64,000 nt of DNA, taken from the NCBI GenBank assembly GCA_050084515.1, contig CM114275.1, positions 28,458,001 through 28,522,000 on the forward strand, in the 5' to 3' direction. The stretch is from Blasia pusilla (taxonomy: Eukaryota > Marchantiophyta > Marchantiopsida > Blasiales). Position 1 is the first letter of the stretch. Every line of letters starts with the position of its first letter. A program made the position numbers and the translations under genes. Positions 11,301 through 22,793 of the stretch are shown piece after piece. The notes under the pieces are model-generated. The model did no database searches, was not told the DNA's origin, and saw only the letters and a list, made by a program, of their open reading frames with translations.

Positions 11301-12695
11301 ATGCCAACAAGACCAGGCAAGAGCAATGCTACAGTCTGCAACATCCCATATCTTCCTCACAAAAGGCATAACAAAAGGAAGGGGGCCTTCGATCTACGAG
11401 CTCTATGTCATGGCGGCTGTGAGATCGAGTAATGAGAAAATCTATGTGGAAACCTTCAATCGGTGCGTAGCACGAACTCCCCTCGAGCAAGACGTACACA
11501 TTGGTGGGGATATTTGTGGGCGCATTTCAAGATGTCCCATACAGATGGGGGTAGAGCAGTCCGAGCGAGACTCGTGGAGACCAAATAAGTATCTTGACTT
11601 CAGGCAGGTGAAGAGGCAACATCGAGGAACGAATCCAGTGATTGATTTGGATGAGGAAATTACGCCGCCTGGGTATTCAGGGACCCCGAATTGCTCCCAA
11701 ATCCGTGATGGAGTAACTTCTCCAAAATCAGTGAATATTTTATTTCAAAAGCCCTCCGTTGCTGGAAGTTCGCAACATCCGGTCGCTGGGGTGGTTCAAC
11801 AATATGGGATTCCGGTCATGGAGGTGGATTGCAACCTAAAACGGTGGCATATATCTCGGAGCAACCCTAGACGTGGATCCACTTGCAAGGCAGGATCTGA
11901 TGGCATAAGGAGAGTATGCGGCACTTTCATAAATAAGAACCGTACAAGGACTGGACGACCATTGCCTGGATTTTGGGGACTCAAAATCTTTGATCTTTTC
12001 ACGAGGACCGGGGATCAATTGAAGTACTTCTTCTGCCCAAATGAATCTTGCGCATTCCGCAAGTCTTATCCGGCTGCCATTGGAGCTCCGGGGAATACCC
12101 CCACGATTTGGCCCATCGCCGCAATACAAATTGCACTCAAAACGAAGTGGACAATGTTACAAGTGTCGGTTTCAGACTCGTAGACGGAGGAAGTTCAAAG
12201 CATGTTCGCATTACAGAGACCTTTGCATTTTGTATTCAACCCAAGATTGACGTCAACATGTACCTGGAGAAGGTGGATGATCTAAATCCATTGTTTCAGT
12301 TTGAGTCTAGAAATGGGGTGAATTGAAACAGAATGTGTAGGCCAACGGTGGAGAGAGCAAAGCGAATTGCATTAGCTTTGCTCTCTCCACCGTTGGAGAT
12401 CATCGCCAGAAAAGATGTCCAGAGTGGCAATGGAATAGGAAGGATGTATTGGGTCAGGAACAACACTGTAAATTCAAGTGTCACTGGGGTGTATGTGGTG
12501 CACATCTATTGCTTTCCCACATGTTCATGTGATGACTTTGTCCAAAGAGAGACAAGTGGGGAAAGATATTTCCCTTATAAGCACATGTACTATGTGTTGC
12601 TTGTAGTTTTAAGAGAGTCAGAGATAGGAGTAGGAATCCACCAACCAATTCTGTCCCTCAAAGAAGTGCAAAGTATTTTAAACAAACCACTTTGA
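11301..12695 (+). pseudogene. E0 gene A, 3' exon only: transposase C-terminal half with SWIM finger
   Basis: This exon starts abruptly at CQQDQARAM because E1 has inserted here. Codons before 11,301 belong to E1. It encodes KYFFCPNESCAFRKS, then GNGIGRMYWV and the SWIM region CSCDDF followed 15 residues later by PYKH. The third metal ligand Cys is Tyr here, so the finger is probably lost. A frameshift near 12,120 (after WPIAA) and a stop near 12,325 break the frame. Part of the exon at 12,364-12,396 is replaced by an inverted copy of the preceding bases. Stop codon at 12,693-12,695. Confidence 0.75.
12342..12396. repeat. 22-bp perfect inverted repeat inside E0 gene A
   Basis: Arms 12,342-12,363 and 12,375-12,396 are perfect complements (first arm CCAACGGTGGAGAGAGCAAA...), separated by 11 bp. 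The other gene A copies (for example 36,392-36,445) have only the first arm and then a different sequence. The second arm is therefore a local inverted duplication in this copy. Confidence 0.9.
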
Positions 12696-13092
12696 GGATG
12701 CAAAATGAGGTTTTAGACTGTACTTTCATTTTTCCAGGATCTTCACTTTGAGCTTGAACTCTATTTTGCCTAGGGCAAATGATAGATTTTTTCCAGACCT
12801 TGGATGGAAAAAGTGATTGGTTCCACACTTATGATTCCACTGTATTTTCAATTTTCTAAATTTTGTGCAATTTGCAACTCGTCGGACTCAGAGGGGTTGC
12901 CAAAATGTGGAAGAGGAAAAAAAAACTATGGGAGTGCTTAAGAACTGAGTAGAAAAGTGCAAAAAAAATCACACTAAAAGTTTCCTATCTTCAACTCAAC
13001 GGAAACTCTCTTCAAATCACAGGAAACTGTCTTAAAAAAAAAGTATCTCTTTCGGTTGAAGGTAGTTTCCTCACTCCTCTTACTACACCTCG
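12696..13092 (+). other. E0 gene-A-side 3' flank and terminus
   Basis: AT-rich flank with one palindrome remnant (about 12,875-12,900) and a polypyrimidine block. It ends CTCTTACTACACCTCG. The same ending, CTCTTACCGCACCTCG, closes E3 at 29,303 and, inverted, opens E2 at 38,567, so it is the element end on the gene A side. Confidence 0.7.
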
Positions 13093-13215
13093 GAGTATGA
13101 GCAGTTGCTGAAAGGAGAATTCTTCGATGATGAAGTGGATCGGGTGACTAAGAGGAGTTTTTTAGAATAGATAGAGCAACGTCCAGGGAAGGGAATGACT
13201 CCAAATGAATTATTG
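13093..13215 (+). pseudogene. Gag-like coding scrap between two transposon ends
   Basis: One reading frame gives EYEQLLKGEFFDDEVDR, one TAG stop, then IEQRPGKGMTPNELLG. It resembles plant retroelement gag regions in composition, but it is too short for a firm call. It is bounded by the E0 terminus on the left and the EX terminus on the right, and seems to be what remains of the host sequence into which both elements went. Confidence 0.35.
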
Positions 13216-14232
13216 GGGGCTGGTATTCTGACAGGAGAGAGGAAGAGAGGAGAGTCTCTCTTAAAAAAAAAAGGGCAGAATCCGCCTCCTCTCTTCAAAA
13301 GTTTTTGACATTTTTGAAATTTTGGTTTGCTTTCAAATTCATGAAATCTTTTGAAGGGAGTAGCAAGTGGACCACATTAGGGCCTAAAGTAACCTTCTTT
13401 ATCCAGGCTTGGAAAAAGAAGGTTACTTCACCATACATCATAAGACCACTACAAACATCCTTCCATCACTCTCCATGTGAGCCCAATTTTCTTCACATTG
13501 CCTCTCTAAGCCAGCTCTACAGCAAGTCGGGCAGAGGGGTATTATTGTTGGAGGACCATCGGCAGATAATTTGACCGGAAGTAGCAATTTCATCTTAATG
13601 AAAGGTTCAAATAAAGACTCTAACTATGGTCTTAATAGACTCGTGTGCCCTTTAAGGTTTAACTTCTCTGAAGATGTGGTTGACATTATGGATTGATGAC
13701 TTTTCTTGCATTAAATATCCCATCCGATCAATACTCATCAATGAGGGGGTTTCCACAACAGAACAAATCACTCATCATTGATGGTAGCCGAAGACTTTCA
13801 TGACAGCATTGGATGATGTTGGCTCATGAATGGGTGCATAAAGTATACCATGGATTGTTGTGCGCTTGACAACTTGGTTCCACCATTCTCTCAACCATTA
13901 AGAAATGTATGCATCAAGAAGAAAATGTGATCAAACTGAGACGGCAATTGAAGAAAAAGGTTGATACCTGTCAGGAGTAAAGAGGAACTGATGCACCCAT
14001 ATCCCTTTATTCAGACCCTAAATGTCGAAATCCGACAGGTTGCACCTATTCCAACCCGTCGGAATCCGACAAGCTACAACTCTTGCAACCCGTCAGAATC
14101 CAATGGGTTGCACCTCTTGCAAGCAAGCACACCACCCCTTGCAATTCAGCAGGAGTTTACAAAAACCATCATGGTTCAAAAACTTTGTGTCCTTTATTAC
14201 ATCCGAGGAAAGCTCGGAAATATACATTTGAT
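13216..14232 (-). other. EX gene B 3' flank and terminus
   Basis: The outer 400 bp match the E1 and E3 terminal blocks in reverse. Bases at about 13,615-13,960 have no match in E1 (which has about 45 bp there) and I do not recognise them. Palindromes lie near 14,030, 14,053-14,080 and 14,086-14,112. No gene is supported. Confidence 0.6.
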
Positions 14233-15088
14233 CTAGTCTATGATTTCTTCAGCCTTGTCATCTATAAATTTACTCCTAACTCTCCTAGGTTCCCGTACAA
14301 AAGGAATGTCTTGGGATACAAGTGGCTCCTCTGGCCGATTGTAGACGGGGATCAAAAATGTTGGGGAATTCAAGAGCCTTGCCCCCCTTAGGTACACCAT
14401 AACGGTCCCATGTAAAATGATTTGAGTCCCAACGCCTTCCTCGGCAGTAAATCTTGTATGCTCTGCAAGGTGACACCCATCGAGTATCAATATGTGCTTC
14501 GTCCTTGGAAAGCACTAAATCCCTACTCCAAAATGCTTCAGTCAAGATGGGTCCAATAAATCTTTGAACTCACTCGTCATCGTCCGATAACTCTTCCAAA
14601 ATTACTCTTGGCTTTGCCCTCTCGATTTTCAGAATAATAGGAAGTGACGATGGTGTCACTATCAATGGTGGTTTTGGAACCAGAGCTATTGGCTTTGGAG
14701 GAGAGTTGTATACTCCCACTAGCCTATCATAATCCGCCTTTGCCTCTTTGCAAAGGTCAAAAAGTTCTAGCCTTCCCTCAAGGCAGAGAATGTTCCTGCC
14801 ACTGTGCCAAGCGCCTCTGATACTCGCCCCTTATAGGCCCACTAAGTCAAAGACCAAGTCACCCGACCTCGAACAGAGCTCGATGAGCATTTGCATCAAG
14901 GCAGGTGACGTTTCCCTCCCTCCAAGAAAGGGGGTCCCGTCTTGCATGTAAATTCCCGGAGAGGAATTGTAGAGACTATCTAATTTGTACCCATCGGAGC
15001 ATGGATCCACTGGATCCGGGATCTGGAACACCTGGAAGTTGTGCTCGGGCCTTACAAAGCAATAGTGGTCCATTTGTAATAAGCAGGT

Positions 15089-15700
15089 AAAAAGTAATTT
15101 CAGCAAAAAGAAAAAGTTAGTAGACCGCTGGTATAGTCTCCATGTACTGACACAATGTGGAGACTGTCGAGATCCGACGGGTTGCTTTTCAACCCGTCAT
15201 ACTAGTCCATCGTAATTACCAACTTGTCCAAACTTGGCCAATAGGCCTGACAGAACAGCAACTTGTCAGAGTCCGATGGGTTGTCTTACAACTCTAAGAC
15301 CCCTTTTTGGCCATGAGCAACCCGTCGAAAGCGGAGAGGTTGCTCATCTTGCTGGACAGATGCTCCATCGTTTCGAGTGCGATGGTTGGCTTACAACTGA
15401 ATACAATTTTTCAGAGTTGAGTTCCTAATATAAGAGCAACCCATCGCTTTCAGACGGGTTGCATCACTACACAAACACAGGGAAAAGCAGTGCTCCTTTG
15501 CAACCCGTCGGGTTCCGACAGGTTGCAGTCTATGGACACTTGTTGGTGAATTTGCAACCCGTCGCTTTCAAACAGATTGCAACACCGCAGACACAAGCTG
15601 TTGGGATCCAACGGGTTGCATGCACATATGCAACCTGTCAGAGCCCGACGGGTTGAATTTCTGTTAAACTAATTTCGTTGAATATGAGAACTTACCCGGA
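15089..15700 (-). repeat. EX gene B intron 3 with palindromes
   Basis: Palindromes with arms like GCAACCCGTC occur near 15,172, 15,260-15,285, 15,318-15,343, 15,437-15,463, 15,500-15,527, 15,553-15,581, 15,598-15,620 and 15,630-15,655. The acceptor before exon 4 reads TTACAA instead of TTACAG, so splicing is probably lost. Confidence 0.65.
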
Positions 15701-16657
15701 CTTAACTCGTCGCCGATCAGAGTGGATACTCATTTTTAATTACCCATGATTGTGCCGTCCTCCACTTAAGTGACCTCTTCACGCACTGAAGATTGAAGAG
15801 CTCATCTTAGCTCCCTCTAGTGAGGACTAAGAAACAACCCCTGTCACTCAGATACGCATCGGCAAAAGAGAACAACGGTGCGATCTGGTCGTACAAAACC
15901 GGGACATTCCAGTTTGGGACAGTGTTAGACGGATTGTTGTCCCACAAGCAAAACCCAGAAGGAAAATCCACAATGAGGAGGTCCACCGCCACCTCCTCAA
16001 CAACCCCATGCACCGTCCAGGGGGGCGTGTCTGTTTCAAAGGAGTTTTCATCCCAGCACAGTCAATTGGTCGATGGCAGGTGTCGACTTGTGAGAACTGA
16101 AACTCTGCAGCTCATCGACAAGATGAGCTGGTGGTTGTTTCCCTATGCCTGCCCAAGGATGATGGAGTGTATTCCACATCCTTATCTCCTCCCTCAGACA
16201 AACCAGACGCCTCCCGCTTCCGCATCTCCCGAGTATGTTGTCGGCCTGTGGGAGTCTCTGTTACCTCAGACTCCAAAGGAGTTTTCTTGGACGAGGATGT
16301 GGTCTAGCCCTCTCGCCCTGCTCGCCCAGACAATTTTGCCTCTTGCCTTGAGGACTCAGCCTCTTTTCAGGAAGACTCCGCCTCGGAATTCCTCGATCCC
16401 CTTGTCTTCCTCAAACCCGTTGTGGATTTGTATTTGGCAGCGACGACCTTGCCCTCCAGCTCCGATGTCTTGAGGGCTGGCTCCTCCGCATCTCCTTCAA
16501 AAAAATCATCAGGTTGGATGAAGTTCGGCATGTCGTCCCTACCTGCGACCACTACATCATACACCACGCGTAGATTTTTTTCTGTAATGTCCTCTTGGTC
16601 GTTGAAGTCCAACCAAATTGGACAATTGTTAACCTTCCAGTCAGACATGCCTTGTCC

Positions 16658-17917
16658 CATCTTGTAGTGTACAAGAGTTTCTATTTTACAGTTTTTTAAT
16701 AAGTTTGATCCCCAAGAGGATCATTGTTTGATAAAAAGAGAGTTCGAAATTACAATTCTGTTGTAATAGTTGTATTTAAATGTGTATGATTTATATTCAA
16801 CGTTTTATCAATATCTTCGGATCTTTCTTAGTACCAAAGTTTATTTTCTCAATTCTCTCTAGTGGAGTTGACAGCATGCTCAGGTAGATTTCCTCTCGAT
16901 ATCAATAAACCTCATAGAGACCTCAACATGAAAGTTGGCTTCTCCTACTTTCGGAACTCAATCCGTCTCGGCAGGCTACTCTCTGTCAAACAGATTTCCT
17001 ACAATCTTTATGTTGATTATTCCATTGATAAGAAAGGTTCGCCTGATTCACTCCTCACTCTTCAGACCCAAAAAGACTACTCAGACATAACCATCGCACA
17101 TCAAAATGAATGAATGATTGCTTTACTACTCCATCAAGAATGAGAAAGCTTCAAAGTGTATACAAGCTCGAGAGGGTACTACTCCCTTGCTCGGACCATT
17201 CCTACAGCATGAGGACTTTATAAGAGAATGATAATGATAGTTATTTCTATGCTTCTTAAATACTCTCTGAAGGAGGAGTGATCCAAAGATTCAAAGCGGT
17301 TTTGATGAAGTTGGTGGCTCTTCAACTTTTGTAACTACCTACATCTATGGTGCTCTTTGATTTTCCTATGATCCCTATGAATCCACATAACAAAACTATC
17401 ATAACTACCAATTTGATACAAAGGGTTGCGTCTCTTCCTATTCTAACTGTTCTAACTATGTGTGGCTTGAAATCCCTGTCAATCTTAGCTTCACTTTGCT
17501 GCAAAGTCTGGACCTCTTCTGCTTTGCTTGAGGCCGAAGCTCTTTCTCCTGATCTGAAGACGAAGCGCTCCATTCTTTGTTCTTGTTCCACGTGCTTCGT
17601 TCCTCGTGCTTCGTCCAAGAGCGAAGTACTTCTTTCTCTTCTTCTTCCTGCTTCGTTATGCTTTGTTATAGAGCGAAGCACTTCGTAGAGCTTCTTGCTG
17701 GGTCTTGAGACTTTGTTATTTTATTCTCCTCTCCTCTTAGGCAAATCCTTGATTTTCTATCTCTCTGCCTTGTCCTTAGAGCTTCGTGATTCACTTTAAT
17801 CTTACTCATTCCTACCCATAATAATATATAATATTCAAAATCATAATGTACAAGAGTCTTCGTTGAATAAAAAAAAATATTTCTTCAAAAGTACAAAATT
17901 GTGGGTATCACACATCT
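16658..17917. mobile_element. 1,250-bp LTR-like insertion with 5-bp target duplication (CATCT)
   Basis: Gene B sequence stops at CATCT (16,658-16,662) and resumes after a second CATCT (17,913-17,917). The insert between them starts TGTAGTG and ends ATCACA, so it has TG...CA ends. A 5-bp duplication with TG...CA ends is the pattern left by an LTR retrotransposon. With no gag or pol inside, this is best read as a solo LTR. TGTACAAGAGT occurs near both ends (16,668 and 17,847). Small frames inside (for example 16,862-17,113) match nothing I know. Confidence 0.6.
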
Positions 17918-18967
17918 CCATATTGTACATGGAGAATGCCTCTCCATTTGGCGGAGAAGCTCACAATATGCAGGTTGCTGGTAATTTTTGCCAAGTTCCT
18001 GCATTCTTACAATTGATGAGGTACTTGTACACCATCCACTGGGCTACTCTTTGTCGAGATGACTCGGCCGCCTGGTCCCGAAGATCCCCCTTCTTCTTTG
18101 CAAAATCCAATTTTTGGCGTCTATTTCCTCATCCAGGTCTGCCTGAGGGAGGATGTGATTCTTGAACATCATCATGAATCGTGGGTTTTTCGTGGGCTTA
18201 TCTCTGATATCATCAAGCCATAGTTCAAATTCTTCTGCTGCGTCTAGGTTTTCTTCCTCTGGAACTGGCTCAATCTTCTTCAGCTCCGCTTGAAGACCCA
18301 CAAGCATGGACTTCCCGAGAAGGCGTAACGCGTCCCAAAATGACCATTCGCGTAGCCAATGGGAGATCAGTGGATCTGAAAATCTTGGAGGATGGTGTGC
18401 CGCCCGCTTTTGGGCCTCAGTGCCCTTGAGACTGATTTTCATTAGTCAGATTCGCCAAAACTAGGATATCCCATACAACGCAAACCTGTGCACACGGTCC
18501 AAAGACACTTTCTTGTCGATCTGACCGTGTGGATCTTTGTCTCTCTTCCGCTGGCGCTTGATTATTGCCTTGAGTTCCTTGTAAAACTCCGGGCCAAGTT
18601 CAGGGTTGAGAATCGCAATGTATCGCTGCATCTTGCTTGCAGTGTACTTTGTAGCTGCAGATACGGCAGCCTGAATAAACTTTGCACGTTTTGACGCAGA
18701 CACGTTCTCCCTTCGCTTCAGTTCCAACGAAGCACTCTTCTTGGGGGCCTAGATCTTTGACCAACATAGGATTGTGATGGCTGCATCTTGGGAAATAAAG
18801 GTATTTTCCCAAGTCTTCTTTTTTATTTGAGCTCCCTTCGCGAGCATCTCATTCACCCGACCGTTGCCCAAGAATCTCTTTTACTCTGCCGGGTGCGTCG
18901 TAAGCACCTTCTTCACCCTGTCGTAATCCTGGATCCACTGGTGGTTGACATTCCCTCGGATACAATC

Positions 18968-19616
18968 CTGCACATCCAAACACAAAGTAAGAAGATTGCA
19001 AGCTATCGGGTTGCTGTAACCCATCAGACTTCGACGGGTCGCAATTCTGTCAACCCATGGGGGTCGAAATGGTAACAAAGGGATAAATGTTGCAACCCGT
19101 TGGAGTCCGACGAGTCGCAACACTTATCTTTGTGTTAAACTTATTGCAACACTCTATAAATTTTTAGAGAGAATTGCAACCCATTGGAGTCGAACGGGTT
19201 GCCCTTTTTTTTATGTCCCTTCATCCAACCGATTTAGTCCTTGGGAGAAAATGCAACCCGTCGGAGTCTAACGAGTTACTTTCGGCGAAAAGTATCCAAA
19301 AAATACCGGACAGTCCTGCAACTCGTCAGACTCCGACGACTTGCTTTTAGATGTCCAATGATTTGTTACCTCTCGTTGTGCAACTCATCGGAGTCTAAGA
19401 GATTGCAGAACAAATAAATCATGCATTCATTTTTCCACCCGTCGATGTTGTGCTTGGCCACCAGGAAACCCGTCCGACTCCGACGGTTTGCTTGACTATG
19501 ACATTGACCACAAACAAGATGGTCCCATGAGACTCAAATCTTTAAGCTTTCCAATTATTCAACCCCTCTGACTCCGACGGGTTGAAGCAATCAAACTGAA
19601 GGAAGAGGAAACTTAC
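18968..19616 (-). repeat. EX gene B intron 2 with palindromes
   Basis: This GT-AG intron lies between exon 2 (donor GTAAGT at 19,616) and exon 3 (acceptor GTGCAG). Palindromes lie near 19,093-19,119, 19,176-19,202, 19,254-19,279, 19,317-19,345, 19,379-19,406 and 19,560-19,585. Arms have diverged more than in E1 and E2. Confidence 0.65.
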
Positions 19617-19925
19617 ATTTTCATCGTATGCATTGTCATTTCCACCGTTGCCATGTGATGAGGAAATGGATGGAGCACGACTGCCTTCAGGCAAAAATAC
19701 GCCTCCAATGAATTTGGGCGCTCCTCTGCATACGGCGTCCATGCCATCTACCTGTGGTTTCCATCCCAGATGAAGAAGTAAAGGTTCTGCATCTAGCTAA
19801 ATTTGGTTCCTTCAATCGTTCTTCTGAACTCCTGACCTCTCATCCTCTAGAAAGTATCATGCGCCTCCAAGTCCTCTTCCGTCACAAGAGCTTTGGTTCC
19901 ATGTTCATCATAAGGCTGAACATAG

Positions 19926-19934
19926 AGCGGAGGG
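19926..19934 (+). repeat. Left target-site duplication of E3
   Basis: AGCGGAGGG, matching AACGGAGGG at 29,304-29,312 with one mismatch. Uninterrupted gene B copies (for example 6245-6260 in E1, complemented) have a single AACGGAGGG between ACATAG and AAGC. The 9 bp are therefore duplicated host bases. Confidence 0.85.
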
Positions 19935-20946
19935 GGGGTTGGTATTCTGATAGGAGAGAGTAAGAGAGGAGAGGAAGAGAGGAAGAGAGGAGAGTCTCTC
20001 TTAAAAAAAAAAGGCCAAATCCGCCTCCTCTCTTCAAAACTTTTTGACATATTTGAAATTTTTGTTTGCTTTAAAATTCAGGAAATCTTTAGAAGAGAGT
20101 ATTTAGTGGTCCACATTTGGCCCTAAAAAAAGCTCCTCTTTCCTGGGGGCGAGAAAAAAGGAGACATCATAAGACCACCCTAAACATTTTTCCATCACTC
20201 TCCATGTGAGCCTAAGTTTATTAACATTCCCTGTCTCGGTCAACAAAAAGCAGTGCCCTTGGTATTTTTGTTGGAGGACCACCCGGATGGGTACCTCTCT
20301 TTTGCGAGGGATTGTTTGCATCATGGCCTCCCTAAATTGCCCCATAACCAACTTTCTGTCGGTTATGAATGGTGTCTGCTCAAGACCAACTTTTTGAAAT
20401 GTGAACAAATCAGATCCTAAGGCTGAGAAATCGAGAAGCTGCACCCCTCCCAACCTGTAAGAAAGCTCACCAAAAGAAAGGAAAGATTTTTAGAAGTGAT
20501 TTTCTTCCACCCTGCACCCACGACGATCTAACGAGTTGGGAATCCGAAATGGCAATCCGACAGGTAGTAGGAATCCTGCACATCTTAGACAAGAAAAGAA
20601 GCCTACAAGCTGGTTGGACGAATGAAGGGGAACGAGCCAAAAGTCAAAAGCCCGCCACAATCGCAGAAGTTGGTCTCACCGATAGAGTCCGATCACTCAA
20701 GCGATCAACTTTGTCCGAATCCGAATGACTTGCCTTGAAATGGTTAAAAAGTTGCAATGGGCAAAAAGAAAAAAGTTGCAACCCGTCGGAATCATACGGG
20801 TTGCAAAATTGTAATTCTGAGTAGCTAAAAGAACACAATCCACAAGTCGAAAAAATATTCCAGCAAACTTTTACAAACACCATTATGGGTTGAAAAAATC
20901 TCGTCCTTTATTACCTCCGAAGGAACCTCGGAAATGTACATTTCAC
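19935..20946 (-). other. E3 gene B 3' flank and terminus
   Basis: The terminal block is shared with E1 and EX, followed by 3' flank with a palindrome near 20,785-20,812. No gene is supported. Confidence 0.65.
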
Positions 20947-21249
20947 CTAGTCTATGATTTCTTCAACCTCGTCATCTACAAATTTACTCCTAACTCTCCT
21001 CGGTGATGCGTACCAAAGGAACGTCCGGGATTCAAGTGGCTCCTCGGCCGATTGTAGACGGGATCGAAAATGTTGGCGGTCGAGAGCCTTGGCCCCCTAG
21101 GTACACCATAACGGTCCCATGTAACTGTCTCGAGTCCCACCGCCTTCCTCGGCAAGATACCTTGTACGCTCTGCAATGTGACACCCATCCAATATCAATA
21201 TCTGCTCCGCCCCCGGTAATACCATTATGGCAACCGACGAGGGTAGAAG

Positions 21250-21748
21250 GAATCCAACACGCCTGAGAGAAGAAAAGAAGCCTACGCTTTGCCTTTTACG
21301 AGTTGAGGGGAAGGTGCCAAGGAAGAAGCCCGCTAAAGCGCCTCTTAAGTTGGACCAACAGGGAAAAGGTCCGATCAGGCAACCTGTCAGAATCAGACAG
21401 GTTTCCTGGAGGTGGTAAAAAGGGTGCAGTGGTCAAAAAGCGAAAAGTTGCAAGGAGGAGAAATCCGACGGGTTGCAGTGGTCATAAAGTGAAAGTTGCA
21501 AGCAGGAGAAATCCGACGGGTTGCAAAGTAGAAGTCCGTGGAGTACATAGACGATCATATTCGAAACGAAAAAAATGATCAGCAAACATTTACAAGTACC
21601 ATCGATCGAAAAAATCTTCTGCTTTATATCATCCGAAAAAAGCTTGGAACTGTACATTTGATCTATTCTATGAAATCTTTTGTCTCATTATCAAAAAACT
21701 CCCTACTCCAAATGCTGCAGTCAAGCTGGGTCGTTGAGTTCTTTGAAC
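21250..21748 (-). repeat. Duplicated segment between E3 gene B exons 4 and 5
   Basis: After exon 4 there is a remnant resembling the end of the terminal exon (ATAGATCAAATGTACA), then a copy of the 3' flank block with palindromes. The surviving terminal exon follows. E1 and E2 have the same order, but EX lacks this block. The terminal exon plus its 3' flank was therefore duplicated in one branch of the family. Confidence 0.6.
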
Positions 21749-22250
21749 TCACTCGTCATCGTCCGAGAGCTCTTGCAAAATCACTTTCGGCCTTGCCCTC
21801 CCGATTTTGGGAATCGTTGGAAGTGACAATGGAGTCACTACCAAGGGTGGCTCTGGAACCGGAGCTCGGCCGGTGGAGAGTTGTACGCCCCAACGAGCCT
21901 TTCAGATTCTGCCTTTGCCTCCTTGCAAAGGTCAAGCGATTCATGCCTTCCCTCGAGGCAGAGAATGTTCCTGCCACTCTGCCAGGCGCCTTTGATACTT
22001 GCCCTTGAAAGTCCCACTAAGTCGAACACCAAGTCACCCGGCCTTGAGCAGAGCTCGATGAGCGTTTACATCAGGGCTGGCGACTTTTCCCTTCCTCCCG
22101 TAGTGGGTCTTGTCTTGCATGTAAATTCCGGGGAATTGTACAAACTATCTAATTTGTACCCATCGAGCATGGATCCACAGGATCCTGGATCTTGAACACA
22201 CTGGAAATTGTGCTCGGGCGAACGAAGCGAGAGGCGTTGGAGTGGTCCAT

Positions 22251-22793
22251 TCAGAATCAAAGACATTGGAAACAATGTCGAGAAACAAAAGAAGTCGCCT
22301 TGAGAACATTTTCAATAATCGACTTTGGATCAACTCGCCGAGTCCGACGGGTTGTTTTGTCCGGACCAACCCGTCGGAACCGGACGGATTGCGATTGCTT
22401 TTGGGTTTTCCCAGTTGATTTTGGTTTTGGATGCAACGCGTCGGAAGGCGACGGGTTCTGGCCTAGAGCAGCCCATGCTCGCTTTGAGAGTAACCCGTCG
22501 CCTTCGACGGGTTGCATCCAAAACCAAAATCAAGGGAAAACTAAAGCAATCAGACTGCCGATCGTGTACCGCAACCCGACGGGTTGCGTACACCGCGGTT
22601 TTCCCTGTGTATGTGGGAAAGATGCAACCCGTCCGAAACCGACGGGTTGCTCTCAGCCGAGCATGGGCTGCTCTAAGCCAGCAACCCGTCGCCTTCCGAC
22701 AGGTTGCTCACGGACAAAAAAAACCCAGATTGACTCTCATTCTACACATCATTATAAGATAATTGAAATTATTCTAAAGGAATTGAGCCTTAC
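22251..22793 (-). repeat. E3 gene B intron 3 with palindromes
   Basis: Palindromes lie near 22,336-22,358, 22,367-22,392, 22,432-22,456, 22,493-22,517, 22,570-22,588, 22,623-22,650 and 22,680-22,707. Two stretches flanking the array, TTTTGGTTTTGGATGCAA (22,419) and TTGCATCCAAAACCAAAA (22,513), are inverted copies of each other. A larger inverted repeat thus encloses a smaller one. Confidence 0.7.

Larger units (their letters stand above)
14233..19934 (-). pseudogene. EX gene B, 3' part: methyltransferase-like exons and helical middle
   Basis: Read on the minus strand. The partial exon 2 (19,934-19,617) encodes YVQPYDEHGTKALVTEEDL. Exon 3 runs 18,967-17,913 and 16,657 to about 15,701, split by an LTR-like insertion. 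Exon 4 is 15,088-14,574 and exon 5 is 14,503-14,233. Exon 3 carries VDLLIVDFPSG and DRGCFLVLTRG. Exon 4 carries SPALMQMLIELCSRSGDLVF and then DLVGL, which I read as motifs X and I. In beta-class enzymes motif IV precedes motif I, as here. Exon 4 can splice at GA|GTGAGT to an AG at 14,504, which puts exon 5 in the HILILDGCHLAE frame. Exon 4 has a stop inside motif I, and other frames are broken. The 5' part continues at 29,304. Confidence 0.75.

Noticed and set aside
14285-14545. Alternative frame of the last gene B exon (YKIYCRGRRWDS...)
   Set aside because: Splicing exon 4 at its GTGAGT donor to the AG before GACGAAGC gives the HILILDGCH frame, which ends in a conserved acidic tail and stop in four copies.
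16862-17113. 83-codon frame inside the LTR-like insertion
   Set aside because: No recognisable domain, one short frame, and it lies in what looks like LTR sequence.
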